This document shows positions 47,860-56,175 of a stretch of 64,000 nucleotides of DNA, piece after piece. The notes beneath the pieces were generated by a model. It ran no database searches and was not told where the DNA came from. It worked only from the letters and a program-made list of their open reading frames with translations. Numbering within the stretch: position 1 is the stretch's first letter; each line of letters starts with the position of its first letter. A program made the translations under genes and the position numbers. The stretch is from Clostridia bacterium (lineage in GTDB: Bacteria > Bacillota > Clostridia > RGIG6154), in NCBI GenBank assembly GCA_017409875.1, contig JAFQRW010000017.1:62001-126000 (forward strand). Reading direction: 5' to 3'.

Positions 47860-47897
47860 ACCCGACCCGACAACGAAATCAAAGATTGCGGTCGGGT
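47860..47897 (+). other. GC-rich hairpin after the SLH protein gene
   Basis: ACCCGACC (47860-47867) pairs with GGTCGGGT (47890-47897) around a 22-base loop, two bases after the stop. There is no T-tract directly behind it; the strong terminator follows 24 bases later. Confidence 0.45.
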
Positions 47898-47920
47898 ACC
47901 CCGGAACCTTGTTGTTTTTA

Positions 47921-47959
47921 TAATAAAAAAAGAGATGTTTTACATCTCTTTTTTTATTA
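47921..47959. terminator. Bidirectional terminator between convergent genes
   Basis: TAATAAAAAAAGAGATGT pairs over 18 bp with ACATCTCTTTTTTTATTA around a TTT loop. The T-tract on each strand serves the SLH gene and the minus-strand phosphoesterase gene, whose last codons it overlaps. Confidence 0.85.
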
Positions 47960-49074
47960 AATCAAGCAAATCAGTTGGATCTACGTATTCGTGATAAAGA
48001 TCTTTTACACCGTTTGAATCAATTTTTATAACTGTTCCGCCATTTAATGGTAGAAGAAAACCGCAACCGGGACCGGTTTTAAGCGAAAAGGCAAGTCGTA
48101 CACCTTTATATTTAATTACAAAATTGTTGCAGTGAGAATGTCCTGCGATTACAGTTTTAGTGGTGCCGCCTTCCAAAATGGCATCAAACACGCCGTCGTC
48201 TGCCCCATAGCAACTAACCGCCCTATATACTGCAGGGAAAGGTTCGTGCATTACACCAAAAGAGTCTTTGTAACCGTCATTCCAGCAATCACCCTTATAG
48301 CTGTCTTCAACAGAAATGTCGGTCCACTTTAAACCATCTTTAAAAGCTGCTTTAAAAGCATGAACATATCCATAAATAGGCACATGAATGAAAAGTGAAG
48401 TATCATTACAGCCTAAAGTTTTTAACATTTCAACTTGTTCTGAGTACCATTTTATCTGCTTTGTGGGCATTTTGGTATTCATTCATTTAGTTTGACTTTC
48501 TGTATAGCCTCGTTTTTCAAAAGCTTCAATCTGTGCGCGGTGTGTTGGCATAAGTTCAGCAACATCTTTTTCAATCATTGTCTGCTCAGTGTCTTCGTGT
48601 GGAAGATAGAAAAGAACATCATGGGTATCCATCATAATAAGACCTTCAACAAGCTTTCCTTCTTCTTCAATGCCGATTACAATTTCCGCTTCCTAATTCA
48701 CGGGGACCGGCTTCAAATATAAAGTTCTTAGATCTGGAAAGAATGTTCACCATTTCGTCAATCGGTCCTAAATCAACCTGATTATCGTGATTGCCCCATA
48801 CAACAGTCCATGGAATTTCAAATCTGTTAAAGTATTCTACATATTTTTCATATGAGCGCATATCGTAGGGATATGCAAGGTCGCCTGTGATTGTGATAAG
48901 GTCAGGCTTTACCCTTTCAATCAAATTATCAACGGTATATTCAAATATTTTGTGAACGTTGGCAACGTGAGGCTCTGCATCTTCTTTTAAACCCCAGTTC
49001 GCCTCAGTAAGCTGCGGATCAGAAAGATTAAGAATAACAAAGTCTTTATCTTTGCTTTTGGCAAGCTTTATCAT
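47940..49074 (-). pseudogene. Broken calcineurin-like metallophosphoesterase gene
   Basis: On the minus strand the first part (49074 to about 48690) has the metallophosphoesterase motifs LSDPQL, ITGDLAYP and VWGNHDNQ. The frame is lost near 48686: GPRELGSGN is followed by a nonsense tail, whereas shifting frame by two missing bases (or one extra) gives EIVIGIEEEGKLVEGLIMMDTHD. That frame then meets an in-frame TGA at 48485-48483 just before MNTKMPTKQIKWY. The last part (48482 to 47940) has the remaining motifs HVPIYGY and AGHSHCNNF. So the gene has one frameshift and one stop. It could be a recent pseudogene, or two sequence errors. Start ATG 49074 has AGAGGTG upstream. Confidence 0.8.
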
Positions 49075-49105
49075 AATTCGCACCTCTTTTTATTAGTTTT
49101 AGTAA

Positions 49106-49134
49106 ATTATAGCAAAACGCTGGTTTTGTTTCAA
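49106..49134 (-). promoter_or_regulatory. Promoter of the phosphoesterase pseudogene
   Basis: On the minus strand TTGAAA (49134-49129) and TATAAT (49111-49106), spacing 17. The promoter is well kept although the gene is broken. Confidence 0.7.
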
Positions 49135-49176
49135 GTATTTCATAAAAATAAAACATTAATATTTTTAAATTTTATA

Positions 49177-49205
49177 TTGAAAAAATATGTAAATTTTGCT
49201 ATAAT
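49177..49205 (+). promoter_or_regulatory. Promoter of the nucleotidyltransferase-nagB pair
   Basis: TTGAAA (49177-49182) and TATAAT (49200-49205), spacing 17, 30 bases before the start codon. Confidence 0.75.
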
Positions 49206-49235
49206 TAAATAAATTAATTTTTGAAAGGTGATATT

Positions 49236-50120
49236 ATGAACAAAAGTGCAACTTTGGTTGTTATGGCAGCCGGAATGGGTAGTAGATTTCAAGGATTAAA
49301 GCAAATAGAACCTGTTGGACCAAATGGCGAAATTTTGCTTGATTTTTCTGTATTTGATGCAAAAAGAGCCGGATTTGATAAGGTTGTTTTTGTTATAAAA
49401 AAAGAAATTGAAAAAGATTTTAAAGAAGTAATCGGAAAAAGAATTGAAAAAATGATTGATGTTGACTATGTTTATCAGGATGTAAATGACGTTCCAAAGG
49501 GCGTTCAAATTCCTGCAGAAAGGTCAAAACCTTGGGGAACTGCGCATGCAGTACTTACCGCTAAAAAAGCAGTTAATACACCATTTGCAGTTATTAATGC
49601 TGATGACTATTATGGTATCAGTGCATATAAAAAGATTTATGACTGCATCACAAAAGATGAAACAGAAATTTGCATGGTAGGATTTAAGCTTTGTAATACA
49701 CTCACTGAAAACGGAACTGTTTCAAGAGGTGCATGTGTAGTGGAAAACGGAGCTCTTAAAACAATAACTGAACTTACAAAAATTAACGGTGACTGTGAGT
49801 ACACTGAAGATGATGGAGCTACATGGAACAAATTGCCGGAAGATACTATTGTTTCAATGAATATGTGGGGATTTAAGCCGTCAATATTTAATGAAATGGA
49901 AGAAGGCTTGGTGCGTTTCTTTAATGACAATAAAGATAATCTTTTGAAAGCTGAGTATTTTCTCCCGAGTGTAGTTGATTATAAAATCAAAAACGGCACT
50001 AAAGTTGATGTTATGACCACTGACGACAGATGGTATGGTATGACATATAAAGAAGATAAAAAATCTGTAAGCGATGCTATTGCTGCATTAGTAAATAATG
50101 GTATGTATGAAAGGATGTAA
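49236..50120 (+). CDS. Nucleotidyltransferase family protein
   Basis: Probable NDP-sugar pyrophosphorylase-type enzyme, 294 residues. The nucleotide-binding signature MAAGMGSRFQGLKQIEPVG is at residues 9-27 and INADDYYG carries the metal-binding acids. It lacks the left-handed beta-helix of GlmU. The sugar substrate cannot be read from the sequence. ATG 49236 is chosen since AAAGGTG lies at normal distance. nagB follows seven bases after the stop, so amino-sugar metabolism is a reasonable guess. Confidence 0.7.
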   Translation: MNKSATLVVMAAGMGSRFQGLKQIEPVGPNGEILLDFSVFDAKRAGFDKVVFVIKKEIEKDFKEVIGKRIEKMIDVDYVYQDVNDVPKGVQIPAERSKPWGTAHAVLTAKKAVNTPFAVINADDYYGISAYKKIYDCITKDETEICMVGFKLCNTLTENGTVSRGACVVENGALKTITELTKINGDCEYTEDDGATWNKLPEDTIVSMNMWGFKPSIFNEMEEGLVRFFNDNKDNLLKAEYFLPSVVDYKIKNGTKVDVMTTDDRWYGMTYKEDKKSVSDAIAALVNNGMYERM

Positions 50121-50126
50121 GTTAAA

Positions 50127-50834
50127 ATGAAAAAAATTATTTGTAAGAATTATGATGAAATGTCAAAAGCTGCGGCAAAAATTGTTGAAGCACAAGTTGT
50201 ATTAAAGCCTGACTGTATTTTAGGTCTTGCTACGGGTTCATCACCTGTTGGAATGTATCAGGAACTTATAAAAAGTGGAACAGATTTTTCAAAAGTAACT
50301 ACTTTTAATCTTGATGAATACTATCCTATTGCAAAAGATAATGACCAAAGCTACGACTACTTTATGAGAAAGAACCTTTTTGACCACATCACAGTTAAAG
50401 AACATAATATTCCAAATGGAATGGCTGAAAATCCTGAAGAAGAATGCGCACGTTATGATGCTGCCATTGAAGCTGCAGGTGGAATTGATTTGCAGGTTTT
50501 GGGAATCGGTGTTAATGGGCATATTGGCTTTAATGAACCGGCTGCAGAACTTCCAGCAAACACAAATAAGGTTACTTTGACAGAATCAACTATCGAAGCA
50601 AACTCGAGATTTTTTGAATCAAAAGATCAGGTTCCTACCGCTGCACTTACTTTGGGTATTGGCGGAATTATGAAAGCAAAAAGAATTGTTGTTTTAGTAA
50701 GCGGCAAGAATAAGGCACCTATTGTAAGAGAGTTGTTTAAAGGAAATGTCACAACCAACATTCCGGTTAGCCTTTTGCAGCTTCATCCTGATGCTACAAT
50801 AGTTATGGATGAAGATGCAGCAAGTATGCTTTGA
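50127..50834 (+). CDS. nagB: Glucosamine-6-phosphate deaminase
   Basis: Converts glucosamine-6-phosphate to fructose-6-phosphate and ammonia, 235 residues. Conserved motifs GLATGSSPVGMY, TFNLDEYYPI, GIGVNGHIGFNEPA (catalytic Asp/His region) and TLGIGGIMKAK are present. It is slightly shorter than the E. coli enzyme (266) because the allosteric C-terminal tail is missing, as in Bacillus. It is the second gene of the operon and ends in a terminator. Confidence 0.95.
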   Translation: MKKIICKNYDEMSKAAAKIVEAQVVLKPDCILGLATGSSPVGMYQELIKSGTDFSKVTTFNLDEYYPIAKDNDQSYDYFMRKNLFDHITVKEHNIPNGMAENPEEECARYDAAIEAAGGIDLQVLGIGVNGHIGFNEPAAELPANTNKVTLTESTIEANSRFFESKDQVPTAALTLGIGGIMKAKRIVVLVSGKNKAPIVRELFKGNVTTNIPVSLLQLHPDATIVMDEDAASML

Positions 50835-50840
50835 TTATAA

Positions 50841-50871
50841 AATACAGCCTTGTTTGAGGCTGTATTTTTTT
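50841..50871 (+). terminator. Terminator after nagB
   Basis: AATACAGCCT and AGGCTGTATT form a 10-bp stem with a TGTTTG loop and a T-tract. Confidence 0.9.
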
Positions 50872-50897
50872 ACACTAAACATTTATCAAAATAAATA

Positions 50898-50925
50898 TTG
50901 ACAATTATAAATATTAGTGTATAAT
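50898..50925 (+). promoter_or_regulatory. Promoter of the arsR-iscS-iscU operon
   Basis: TTGACA (50898-50903) and TATAAT (50920-50925), spacing 16. TAAATATT-type AT-rich symmetry lies between the boxes but no clear operator palindrome was found. Confidence 0.75.
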
Positions 50926-50956
50926 GTTATGTGTAAATTACATTTAGGAGGATGTT

Positions 50957-51250
50957 ATGAATACATCACTTTCTGAAGTTTTTAAAGTTTTGTCAGACGA
51001 TAACAGACTAAAAATAGTACTGATAGTTGCAAAAGGCAAGATGTGTGCAAATGAGATTTTGGGAGAAATAGGAATATCTCAGCCCACTTTGTCACACCAT
51101 ATGAAAGTGCTTACAGATGCAGGACTTGTTTCGGCAACAAAGGTAGGCACACAGGTTTATTATGAGTTAAATCATAATAAGGTAAGCTGTCTTTGCCATT
51201 TTGTCAGAGAAATAAGCGGGAAAAAACCCTGCAGTTTGGAGGAAAAATAA
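50957..51250 (+). CDS. ArsR family transcriptional regulator
   Basis: A winged-helix regulator of 97 residues: FKVLSDDNRLKIVLIVAKG then GISQPTLSHHMKVLTDAGLV as recognition helix, and a beta-wing VGTQVYYEL. Four cysteines lie at residues 30, 78, 80 and 92, the middle pair as CLC in a C-terminal helix. They could bind a metal or Fe-S cluster or sense redox, which is inference. The stop is adjacent to iscS, so it probably controls this iron-sulfur operon, in place of the usual Rrf2-type IscR. Confidence 0.9.
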   Translation: MNTSLSEVFKVLSDDNRLKIVLIVAKGKMCANEILGEIGISQPTLSHHMKVLTDAGLVSATKVGTQVYYELNHNKVSCLCHFVREISGKKPCSLEEK

Positions 51251-52438
51251 ATGTCGTGTAAAAGTGTATATTTTGACCATGGTGCAACTACATTTACAAG
51301 ACCTGAAGTTTTAGCAGAAATGCTTCCTTACTTCGGACAAATGTATGGCAATCCGTCAAGTATATATAAATTAGCAAAATCAAGTAAATATGCCATAGAT
51401 AACGCAAGAAGCACTATTGCTGAGCTTATAAATGCCGACAGTAAAGAAATTTATTTTACAGGCAGTGGCTCTGAGGGAGATAATTGGGCGTTAAAAGGTG
51501 TTATGTATGCCTCAACAAAAGGAAATCATATTATAACAACTTCTATAGAACATCATGCGATTTTACACACCTGCAAGTATCTTGAAAAAGAAGGCTATAA
51601 GGTAACATATCTTCCTGTAGATGAGTACGGAAGAGTTAATCCCAAAGATGTTGAAGCTGCTATTACAGATAAGACAGTTTTGATTTCTGTAATGTTTGCA
51701 AATAACGAAATTGGTACAATTCAGCCCATTAAAGAAATAGGTGAAATTGCAAGAAGACACGGTGTTTATTTCCACACTGATGCTGTTCAGGCAGCAGGAC
51801 ATATACCTATTGATGTTGAGGATATGAATATTGACATTCTTACAATGTCTGCACACAAGTTTAACGGTCCTAAGGGTGTGGGAGCATTATACATCAAAAA
51901 AGGTGTTAAGATGTATAATCTTATTGAAGGTGGTTCTCAGGAGAGAAAGAGACGTGCAGGAACAGAAAACGTACCCGGCATTGTCGGAATGGCAAAAGCA
52001 CTCAAAATGTCTTGCGAACATATGGAAGAGGTTAATAAAAACTTAATACGTATGCGTGACAGAATTATTAAAGAAGTAACAGAGAACATTCCTTATGTTA
52101 AGTTAAACGGGCATCCTACTCAAAGACTCCCAGGAAATGTTAATTTGTCATTTAAGTATATTGAGGGAGAAAGTTTACTGTTGTTTTTGGATATCAATAA
52201 TATTTGTGCTTCATCAGGATCTGCGTGTACTTCAGGTTCGCTTGATCCTTCACATGTGCTTTTGGCAATCGGTCTTCCTCATGGGATTGCACACGGCTCA
52301 CTAAGACTTTCACTTGGCTATGAAAACACTGATGATGATATTGATTATTTATTCACTGTGTTGCCAGGCATAGTTGACAGATTAAGGCAGATGTCGCCAC
52401 TTTATGAGGAAGTTTTAAAAGGAGATAAAGGAGAATAA
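51251..52438 (+). CDS. iscS: Cysteine desulfurase
   Basis: PLP enzyme that takes sulfur from cysteine for Fe-S cluster assembly and tRNA thiolation, 395 residues. Motifs: YFDHGATT, IEHHAILHTC, HTDAVQAAGHIPIDV, SAHKFNGPKGVGALY (PLP lysine), RRAGTENVPGI, and the catalytic cysteine loop SSGSACTSGSLDPSHVL. This long loop is of the NifS/IscS group I type. GGAGG precedes the ATG; iscU follows after two bases. Confidence 0.95.
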   Translation: MSCKSVYFDHGATTFTRPEVLAEMLPYFGQMYGNPSSIYKLAKSSKYAIDNARSTIAELINADSKEIYFTGSGSEGDNWALKGVMYASTKGNHIITTSIEHHAILHTCKYLEKEGYKVTYLPVDEYGRVNPKDVEAAITDKTVLISVMFANNEIGTIQPIKEIGEIARRHGVYFHTDAVQAAGHIPIDVEDMNIDILTMSAHKFNGPKGVGALYIKKGVKMYNLIEGGSQERKRRAGTENVPGIVGMAKALKMSCEHMEEVNKNLIRMRDRIIKEVTENIPYVKLNGHPTQRLPGNVNLSFKYIEGESLLLFLDINNICASSGSACTSGSLDPSHVLLAIGLPHGIAHGSLRLSLGYENTDDDIDYLFTVLPGIVDRLRQMSPLYEEVLKGDKGE

Positions 52439-52440
52439 TT

Positions 52441-52893
52441 ATGGAATACACACAAAAAGTTTTAGACCATTTTACAAACCCGCGCAATGTAGGCGAAATT
52501 GAAGATGCTAACGGAGTGGGCGAGGTAGGAAATGCCAAATGCGGTGATATAATGAAAATGTATCTTAAAATAAGCGATGACGATATTATTACTGATGTTA
52601 AATTTAAGACATACGGTTGCGGCGCAGCTATTGCAACAAGTTCGGTTGCAACAGAAATGATTAAAGGAAAAAGTGTTGATGAGGCATTAAGACTTAAAAA
52701 CAGTGAGGTTGTTGAGGAGTTAGGAGGACTTCCGAGTGCAAAAATACATTGCAGTGTTTTGGCAGAAGAAGCTATAAAAAAAGCAATCGGAGATTATTAC
52801 ACAAGAAAAGGTATTTTTGTTGAAGAACAAAAATGCTGTTGCTGTGAAAACGATGGGGCATGCAAATGTCACCAGGAACCTGAAGAAGAGTAA
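52441..52893 (+). CDS. iscU: Fe-S cluster scaffold IscU with Cys-rich tail
   Basis: Scaffold for cluster assembly, 150 residues. Cluster ligands are Cys34 with Asp36 (NAKCGD), Cys60 (YGCGAAIATSS) and Cys104 (IHCSVLAEEAI). The family core ends near residue 125; this protein adds a tail with four consecutive cysteines (132-135), Cys141, Cys143 and His144, ending in acidic residues. Such tails could bind metal; the role is unknown. It is transcribed with iscS and ends in a terminator at 52903-52940. Confidence 0.93.
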   Translation: MEYTQKVLDHFTNPRNVGEIEDANGVGEVGNAKCGDIMKMYLKISDDDIITDVKFKTYGCGAAIATSSVATEMIKGKSVDEALRLKNSEVVEELGGLPSAKIHCSVLAEEAIKKAIGDYYTRKGIFVEEQKCCCCENDGACKCHQEPEEE

Positions 52894-52902
52894 GAGTGTT
52901 TC

Positions 52903-52940
52903 AAAATAATGGCTGGTATTTTGCCCGCCATTATTTTTAT
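52903..52940 (+). terminator. Terminator after iscU
   Basis: AAAATAATGGC pairs with GCCATTATTTT around a 13-base loop and ends in T's. Confidence 0.85.
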
Positions 52941-52985
52941 GCTGCAACAATTTTCAAATACACATAATAGTGGAATAAATTTGTA

Positions 52986-53014
52986 TTGAAACTTTTTTTA
53001 TAGTATGATACAAT
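52986..53014 (+). promoter_or_regulatory. Promoter of the flavodiiron-rubredoxin operon
   Basis: TTGAAA (52986-52991) and TACAAT (53009-53014), spacing 17, 29 bases before the start codon. Confidence 0.6.
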
Positions 53015-53042
53015 TATATAGAATTTGTTGAGGTGATTTATT

Positions 53043-54200
53043 ATGAAGATAACAAATGATATAAAATATATTGGAGTAAATGATCATAAAATTGACTTGT
53101 TTGAGGGACAATATGTTGTACCAAATGGTATGTCATATAATTCTTATGTGATTTTGGATGAAAAAATTGCAGTTTTAGATACGGTTGACGCAAAGTTTAC
53201 TGACCAGTGGCTGAGAAATATCAGCTTTGTACTTGACGGCAAAAAGCCTGACTATTTAATAGTTCAGCATATGGAACCCGATCATTCGGCAAATATTGCA
53301 ATTTTTGCTGAAAAATTTCCTGAAGCTAAAATTGTAGCATCTGCAAAAGCTTTTGTAATGATGAAAAACTTTTTTGGGACTGATTTTTCTCAAAAGCAGA
53401 TTGTAGTAGGAGAGGGAGATAATCTTTTGCTTGGAAAGCACAATCTTACTTTTGTAACTGCTCCGATGGTTCATTGGCCTGAAGTTATTGTGACTTATGA
53501 TAGTTATGATAAAGTGTTGTTTTCAGCAGACGGTTTTGGAAAATTTGGAGCACTTGATGTAGAAGAAGACTGGGCATGTGAAGCAAGACGTTACTATATC
53601 GGAATTGTTGGCAAATATGGCGCTCAAGTTCAGGCGTTGCTTAAAAAGGCAAAAAGCCTTGATATTGGCACTATTTGTCCACTGCATGGACCTGTGCTTA
53701 ATGAAAATCTGGGGTACTATATTGGACTGTATGATACCTGGTCAAGTTATGAACCGGAAGAAGACGGTGTTGTAATTGCATACACATCGGTTTACGGCAA
53801 CACTAAAAAGGCAGTAGAAAATCTTTCACAAAAACTAAGACAAAAAGGATGCCCGAAAGTTATAGTTAATGATTTGGCAAGGTGTGATATGGCAGAAGCT
53901 GTTGAAGATTCCTTTAAGCTTTCAAAAACTGTATTTGCAACCACAACATATAATGCAGATATTTTTCCGTTTATGCGAGAATTTTTGTTGAATTTAACAG
54001 AGCGTAATTTTCAAAACAGAACGGTAGCATTTATTGAAAATGGCAGTTGGGCACCTGTTGCAACCAAAGTTATGAAAGAAATACTTGAAAAAAGCAAAAA
54101 TCTTAAGATTTTAGACACACAGGTAAAGATTATGTCTGCGTTAAATGATGAAAATGAAAAACAGCTTGATTTGCTTGCAAATGAGCTGTGCGAAAAATAA
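53043..54200 (+). CDS. Flavodiiron protein (FprA family)
   Basis: Reduces oxygen to water (or NO to N2O) with electrons from rubredoxin, protecting an anaerobe. 385 residues: an N-terminal lactamase-like diiron domain with [10 protein letters not shown] (H-x-E-x-D-H ligands), APMVHWPEV and LHGPVLNEN, then a flavodoxin domain from about 255 ([22 protein letters not shown]). The next gene is rubredoxin, its normal electron donor. GAGGTGA lies before the ATG. Confidence 0.95.
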   Translation: MKITNDIKYIGVNDHKIDLFEGQYVVPNGMSYNSYVILDEKIAVLDTVDAKFTDQWLRNISFVLDGKKPDYLIVQHMEPDHSANIAIFAEKFPEAKIVASAKAFVMMKNFFGTDFSQKQIVVGEGDNLLLGKHNLTFVTAPMVHWPEVIVTYDSYDKVLFSADGFGKFGALDVEEDWACEARRYYIGIVGKYGAQVQALLKKAKSLDIGTICPLHGPVLNENLGYYIGLYDTWSSYEPEEDGVVIAYTSVYGNTKKAVENLSQKLRQKGCPKVIVNDLARCDMAEAVEDSFKLSKTVFATTTYNADIFPFMREFLLNLTERNFQNRTVAFIENGSWAPVATKVMKEILEKSKNLKILDTQVKIMSALNDENEKQLDLLANELCEK

Positions 54201-54213
54201 GGGAGGTAATATT

Positions 54214-54375
54214 ATGAAAAAATATGTTTGCGATGCCTGCGGATGGGTATATGACGAAGAACTTGGCGCACCTGATATGGGGGTTGCACCTGGCACAAAG
54301 TTTGAGGATTTACCGGACGATTTTGAATGTCCTTTATGCTCTGTGGGAAAAGATATGTTTTCTGTAAGCGAATAA
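54214..54375 (+). CDS. Rubredoxin
   Basis: Small one-iron electron carrier, 53 residues, with the two CxxC pairs [12 protein letters not shown] and [17 protein letters not shown] lies nine bases before the ATG; the longer in-frame reading from 54145 would overlap the flavodiiron gene. It gives electrons to the upstream flavodiiron protein. Confidence 0.97.
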   Translation: MKKYVCDACGWVYDEELGAPDMGVAPGTKFEDLPDDFECPLCSVGKDMFSVSE

Positions 54376-54414
54376 AAAAATCCCGCATTGAGATTACTCT
54401 GAATGCGGGATTTA
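54376..54414 (+). terminator. Terminator after rubredoxin
   Basis: AAATCCCGCATT pairs with AATGCGGGATTT in a 12-bp stem; the T-tract is short. It lies directly before the ZIP transporter gene, so termination may be partial. Confidence 0.7.
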
Positions 54415-54433
54415 TACATAAAAGGAGTATGTT

Positions 54434-55186
54434 ATGAACTTAGTATTATTAACCGCTGCGGGTGTTGGCGGTGCAACTGTTTTTGGGGCGCTGATAGGTT
54501 TTATATTTAAAAAATTATCTCATAAGTTTTCAGACATTGTTCTTTCATTTGCAGCCGGCGTAATGCTTGCAGCTGCAATTTTAGGACTTGTTATGCCCTC
54601 ACTTGAATATGGCGGAAAGTTTGGAATTGTTATTACAGTTGCAGGAATATTTGCAGGAGCACTGTGCTTAAATCTTATTGACAAATTAGTGCCTCACTTG
54701 CATAAGCTGGTAGGAGGCGATTCAGAGCAACATAACAACGCAAACCTAAGTAAAGTATTGCTGTTTGTTACAGCTATTGCAATTCATAATTTGCCTGAAG
54801 GAATAGCTGCAGGTGTTGGCTTTGGTTCGGGCAATATATCTCAGGCACTTATAATTGCAGGAGGTATTGCTCTTCAGAACATTCCTGAAGGAATGGTAAT
54901 AATAGGGCCAATGCTAGCTGCCGGCGTAACCCAAAAGAAAACTTTTATTTGTGCTATGCTGACAGGTTTTGTTGAAGTTTTAGGAACACTTTTAGGATAC
55001 TTTGCAGTAAGTATGGCATCTGCTATATTACCCTTTGCACTTGCGTTTGCGGGCGGTACAATGCTTTATGTCATAAGTGATGAAATGATTCCCGAAACGC
55101 ACGCTCACGGAAGCCAAAGAAGTGCAACTTATGCTCTTTTGATTGGATTTTGTATTATGCTTATAACCGACGTAGTATTGGGATAA
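54434..55186 (+). CDS. ZIP family metal transporter
   Basis: Imports divalent metals such as zinc or iron, 250 residues, about eight transmembrane helices. Metal-binding motifs in helices 4 and 5 are present: AIHNLPEGIAAGVGFG and ALQNIPEGMV. A short histidine-rich loop (HLHKLVGGDSEQHNN) joins helices 3 and 4, as usual. AAGGAG lies seven bases upstream. Iron import would fit the Fe-S and flavodiiron genes nearby, which is inference. Confidence 0.93.
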   Translation: MNLVLLTAAGVGGATVFGALIGFIFKKLSHKFSDIVLSFAAGVMLAAAILGLVMPSLEYGGKFGIVITVAGIFAGALCLNLIDKLVPHLHKLVGGDSEQHNNANLSKVLLFVTAIAIHNLPEGIAAGVGFGSGNISQALIIAGGIALQNIPEGMVIIGPMLAAGVTQKKTFICAMLTGFVEVLGTLLGYFAVSMASAILPFALAFAGGTMLYVISDEMIPETHAHGSQRSATYALLIGFCIMLITDVVLG

Positions 55187-55187
55187 A

Positions 55188-56069
55188 TTATTTGTTTTGC
55201 TCGATTAGCTTTAAAAAAGCCTGTGCAGCTAAAGAAAGAGGAGTATCCTTTAAATAAGCGTATCCTATACTGCGGGACGGAAGCGGTGGACAAAGCTTCA
55301 TTTCACGGATTTTCCCCTGATTAATACTTTCTTTTGAAAACTCCTGTATTACGCAGGAAACACCAAGATGAATAGATGCAAAACGTATCAGTAAATCATG
55401 TGCCGCAAATTCAATTTGCGGCTTTAATTCTATATTCTTTTTTTTGAAGCATTCGTTTAAATAACGACGGGAAGATGAATTGTTTTCAAGCAGTATCAGA
55501 GGCTCATTTGCTATTTCATCCCAAGTGTAGCTTTCTTTCATATCATATTCAGGACCACAAACAAAAGTGTCATGTATTTCAAAACAAGGTTTAATGCATA
55601 ATTCGTCATCTTCTACAGGAAGATTAACAAATGCAAGCTCTGCTTTACCTTCCTTTACAAGTTTTAGCATCTGGTATGAATATGAATTTGCCATCTCAAT
55701 GCGGATGTTAGTATAAGTTTCGTGAAACTGTTCAAGATAAGGAAGCAGATAGTGACTGGTAATAGTGTCGCCGGCGGCAATTAACAGTGAGCCGCTTTCT
55801 AAATGATGCAGCCTTGCAAGCAAAGTTTCGCCTTGTTCTATTGATTGGATTGCACTTTCAATCTTTTGAAACAAAACAAGCCCCTCTTTTGTAAGCGAAA
55901 CTCCGCGCTTTGAACGTATGAATAATTGTGTGCTTAAATCATGTTCAAGCTGCCTTATACATTGGGAAATGGCTGACTGAGAAATGTATAAATTCTGTGC
56001 TGCAGCTGAAAATGAAGATTGACGGGCTGTTTCGTAAAAAATCCGATAGTAATCAAGTTTTGTTTTCAT
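55188..56069 (-). CDS. LysR family transcriptional regulator
   Basis: 293 residues. N-terminal helix-turn-helix FSAAAQNLYISQSAISQCIR, then FIRSKRGVSLTKEG and a LysR substrate-binding domain (LLIAAGDTITSHYLLP, ELAFVNLPVEDDELC). GGAG lies eight bases before the ATG (minus strand). The gene is divergent from the CofE-like gene, as expected for a LysR regulator of its neighbour. The stop lies two bases from the end of the ZIP gene, without a terminator between them. Confidence 0.92.
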   Translation of the reverse strand: MKTKLDYYRIFYETARQSSFSAAAQNLYISQSAISQCIRQLEHDLSTQLFIRSKRGVSLTKEGLVLFQKIESAIQSIEQGETLLARLHHLESGSLLIAAGDTITSHYLLPYLEQFHETYTNIRIEMANSYSYQMLKLVKEGKAELAFVNLPVEDDELCIKPCFEIHDTFVCGPEYDMKESYTWDEIANEPLILLENNSSSRRYLNECFKKKNIELKPQIEFAAHDLLIRFASIHLGVSCVIQEFSKESINQGKIREMKLCPPLPSRSIGYAYLKDTPLSLAAQAFLKLIEQNK

Positions 56070-56079
56070 ATAAGCACTC

Positions 56080-56096
56080 CTTATAACTGTTGTAAG
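56080..56096. promoter_or_regulatory. 17-bp palindrome, candidate LysR operator
   Basis: CTTATAAC (56080-56087), T, GTTGTAAG (56089-56096) pair at seven of eight positions. It lies in the divergent region between the LysR gene and the CofE-like gene. LysR proteins bind T-N11-A palindromes; this position and form fit, but binding is inferred. Confidence 0.45.
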
Positions 56097-56106
56097 TATT
56101 ATCTGC

Positions 56107-56135
56107 TTTACTAATGGTTATAGATGTATTATAAT
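56107..56135 (+). promoter_or_regulatory. Promoter of the CofE-like gene
   Basis: TTTACT (56107-56112) and TATAAT (56130-56135), spacing 17. The -35 box is weak, as is common for activator-dependent promoters; the LysR candidate site is just upstream. Confidence 0.5.
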
Positions 56136-56175
56136 AGGAGTTGTGATGAATGTCAAGAAGTAGGAGGAGATATTT

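Noticed and set aside
54376-54433. A separate promoter for the ZIP transporter gene
   Set aside because: Only the terminator hairpin and ribosome site were recognisable; no -35/-10 pair fits.
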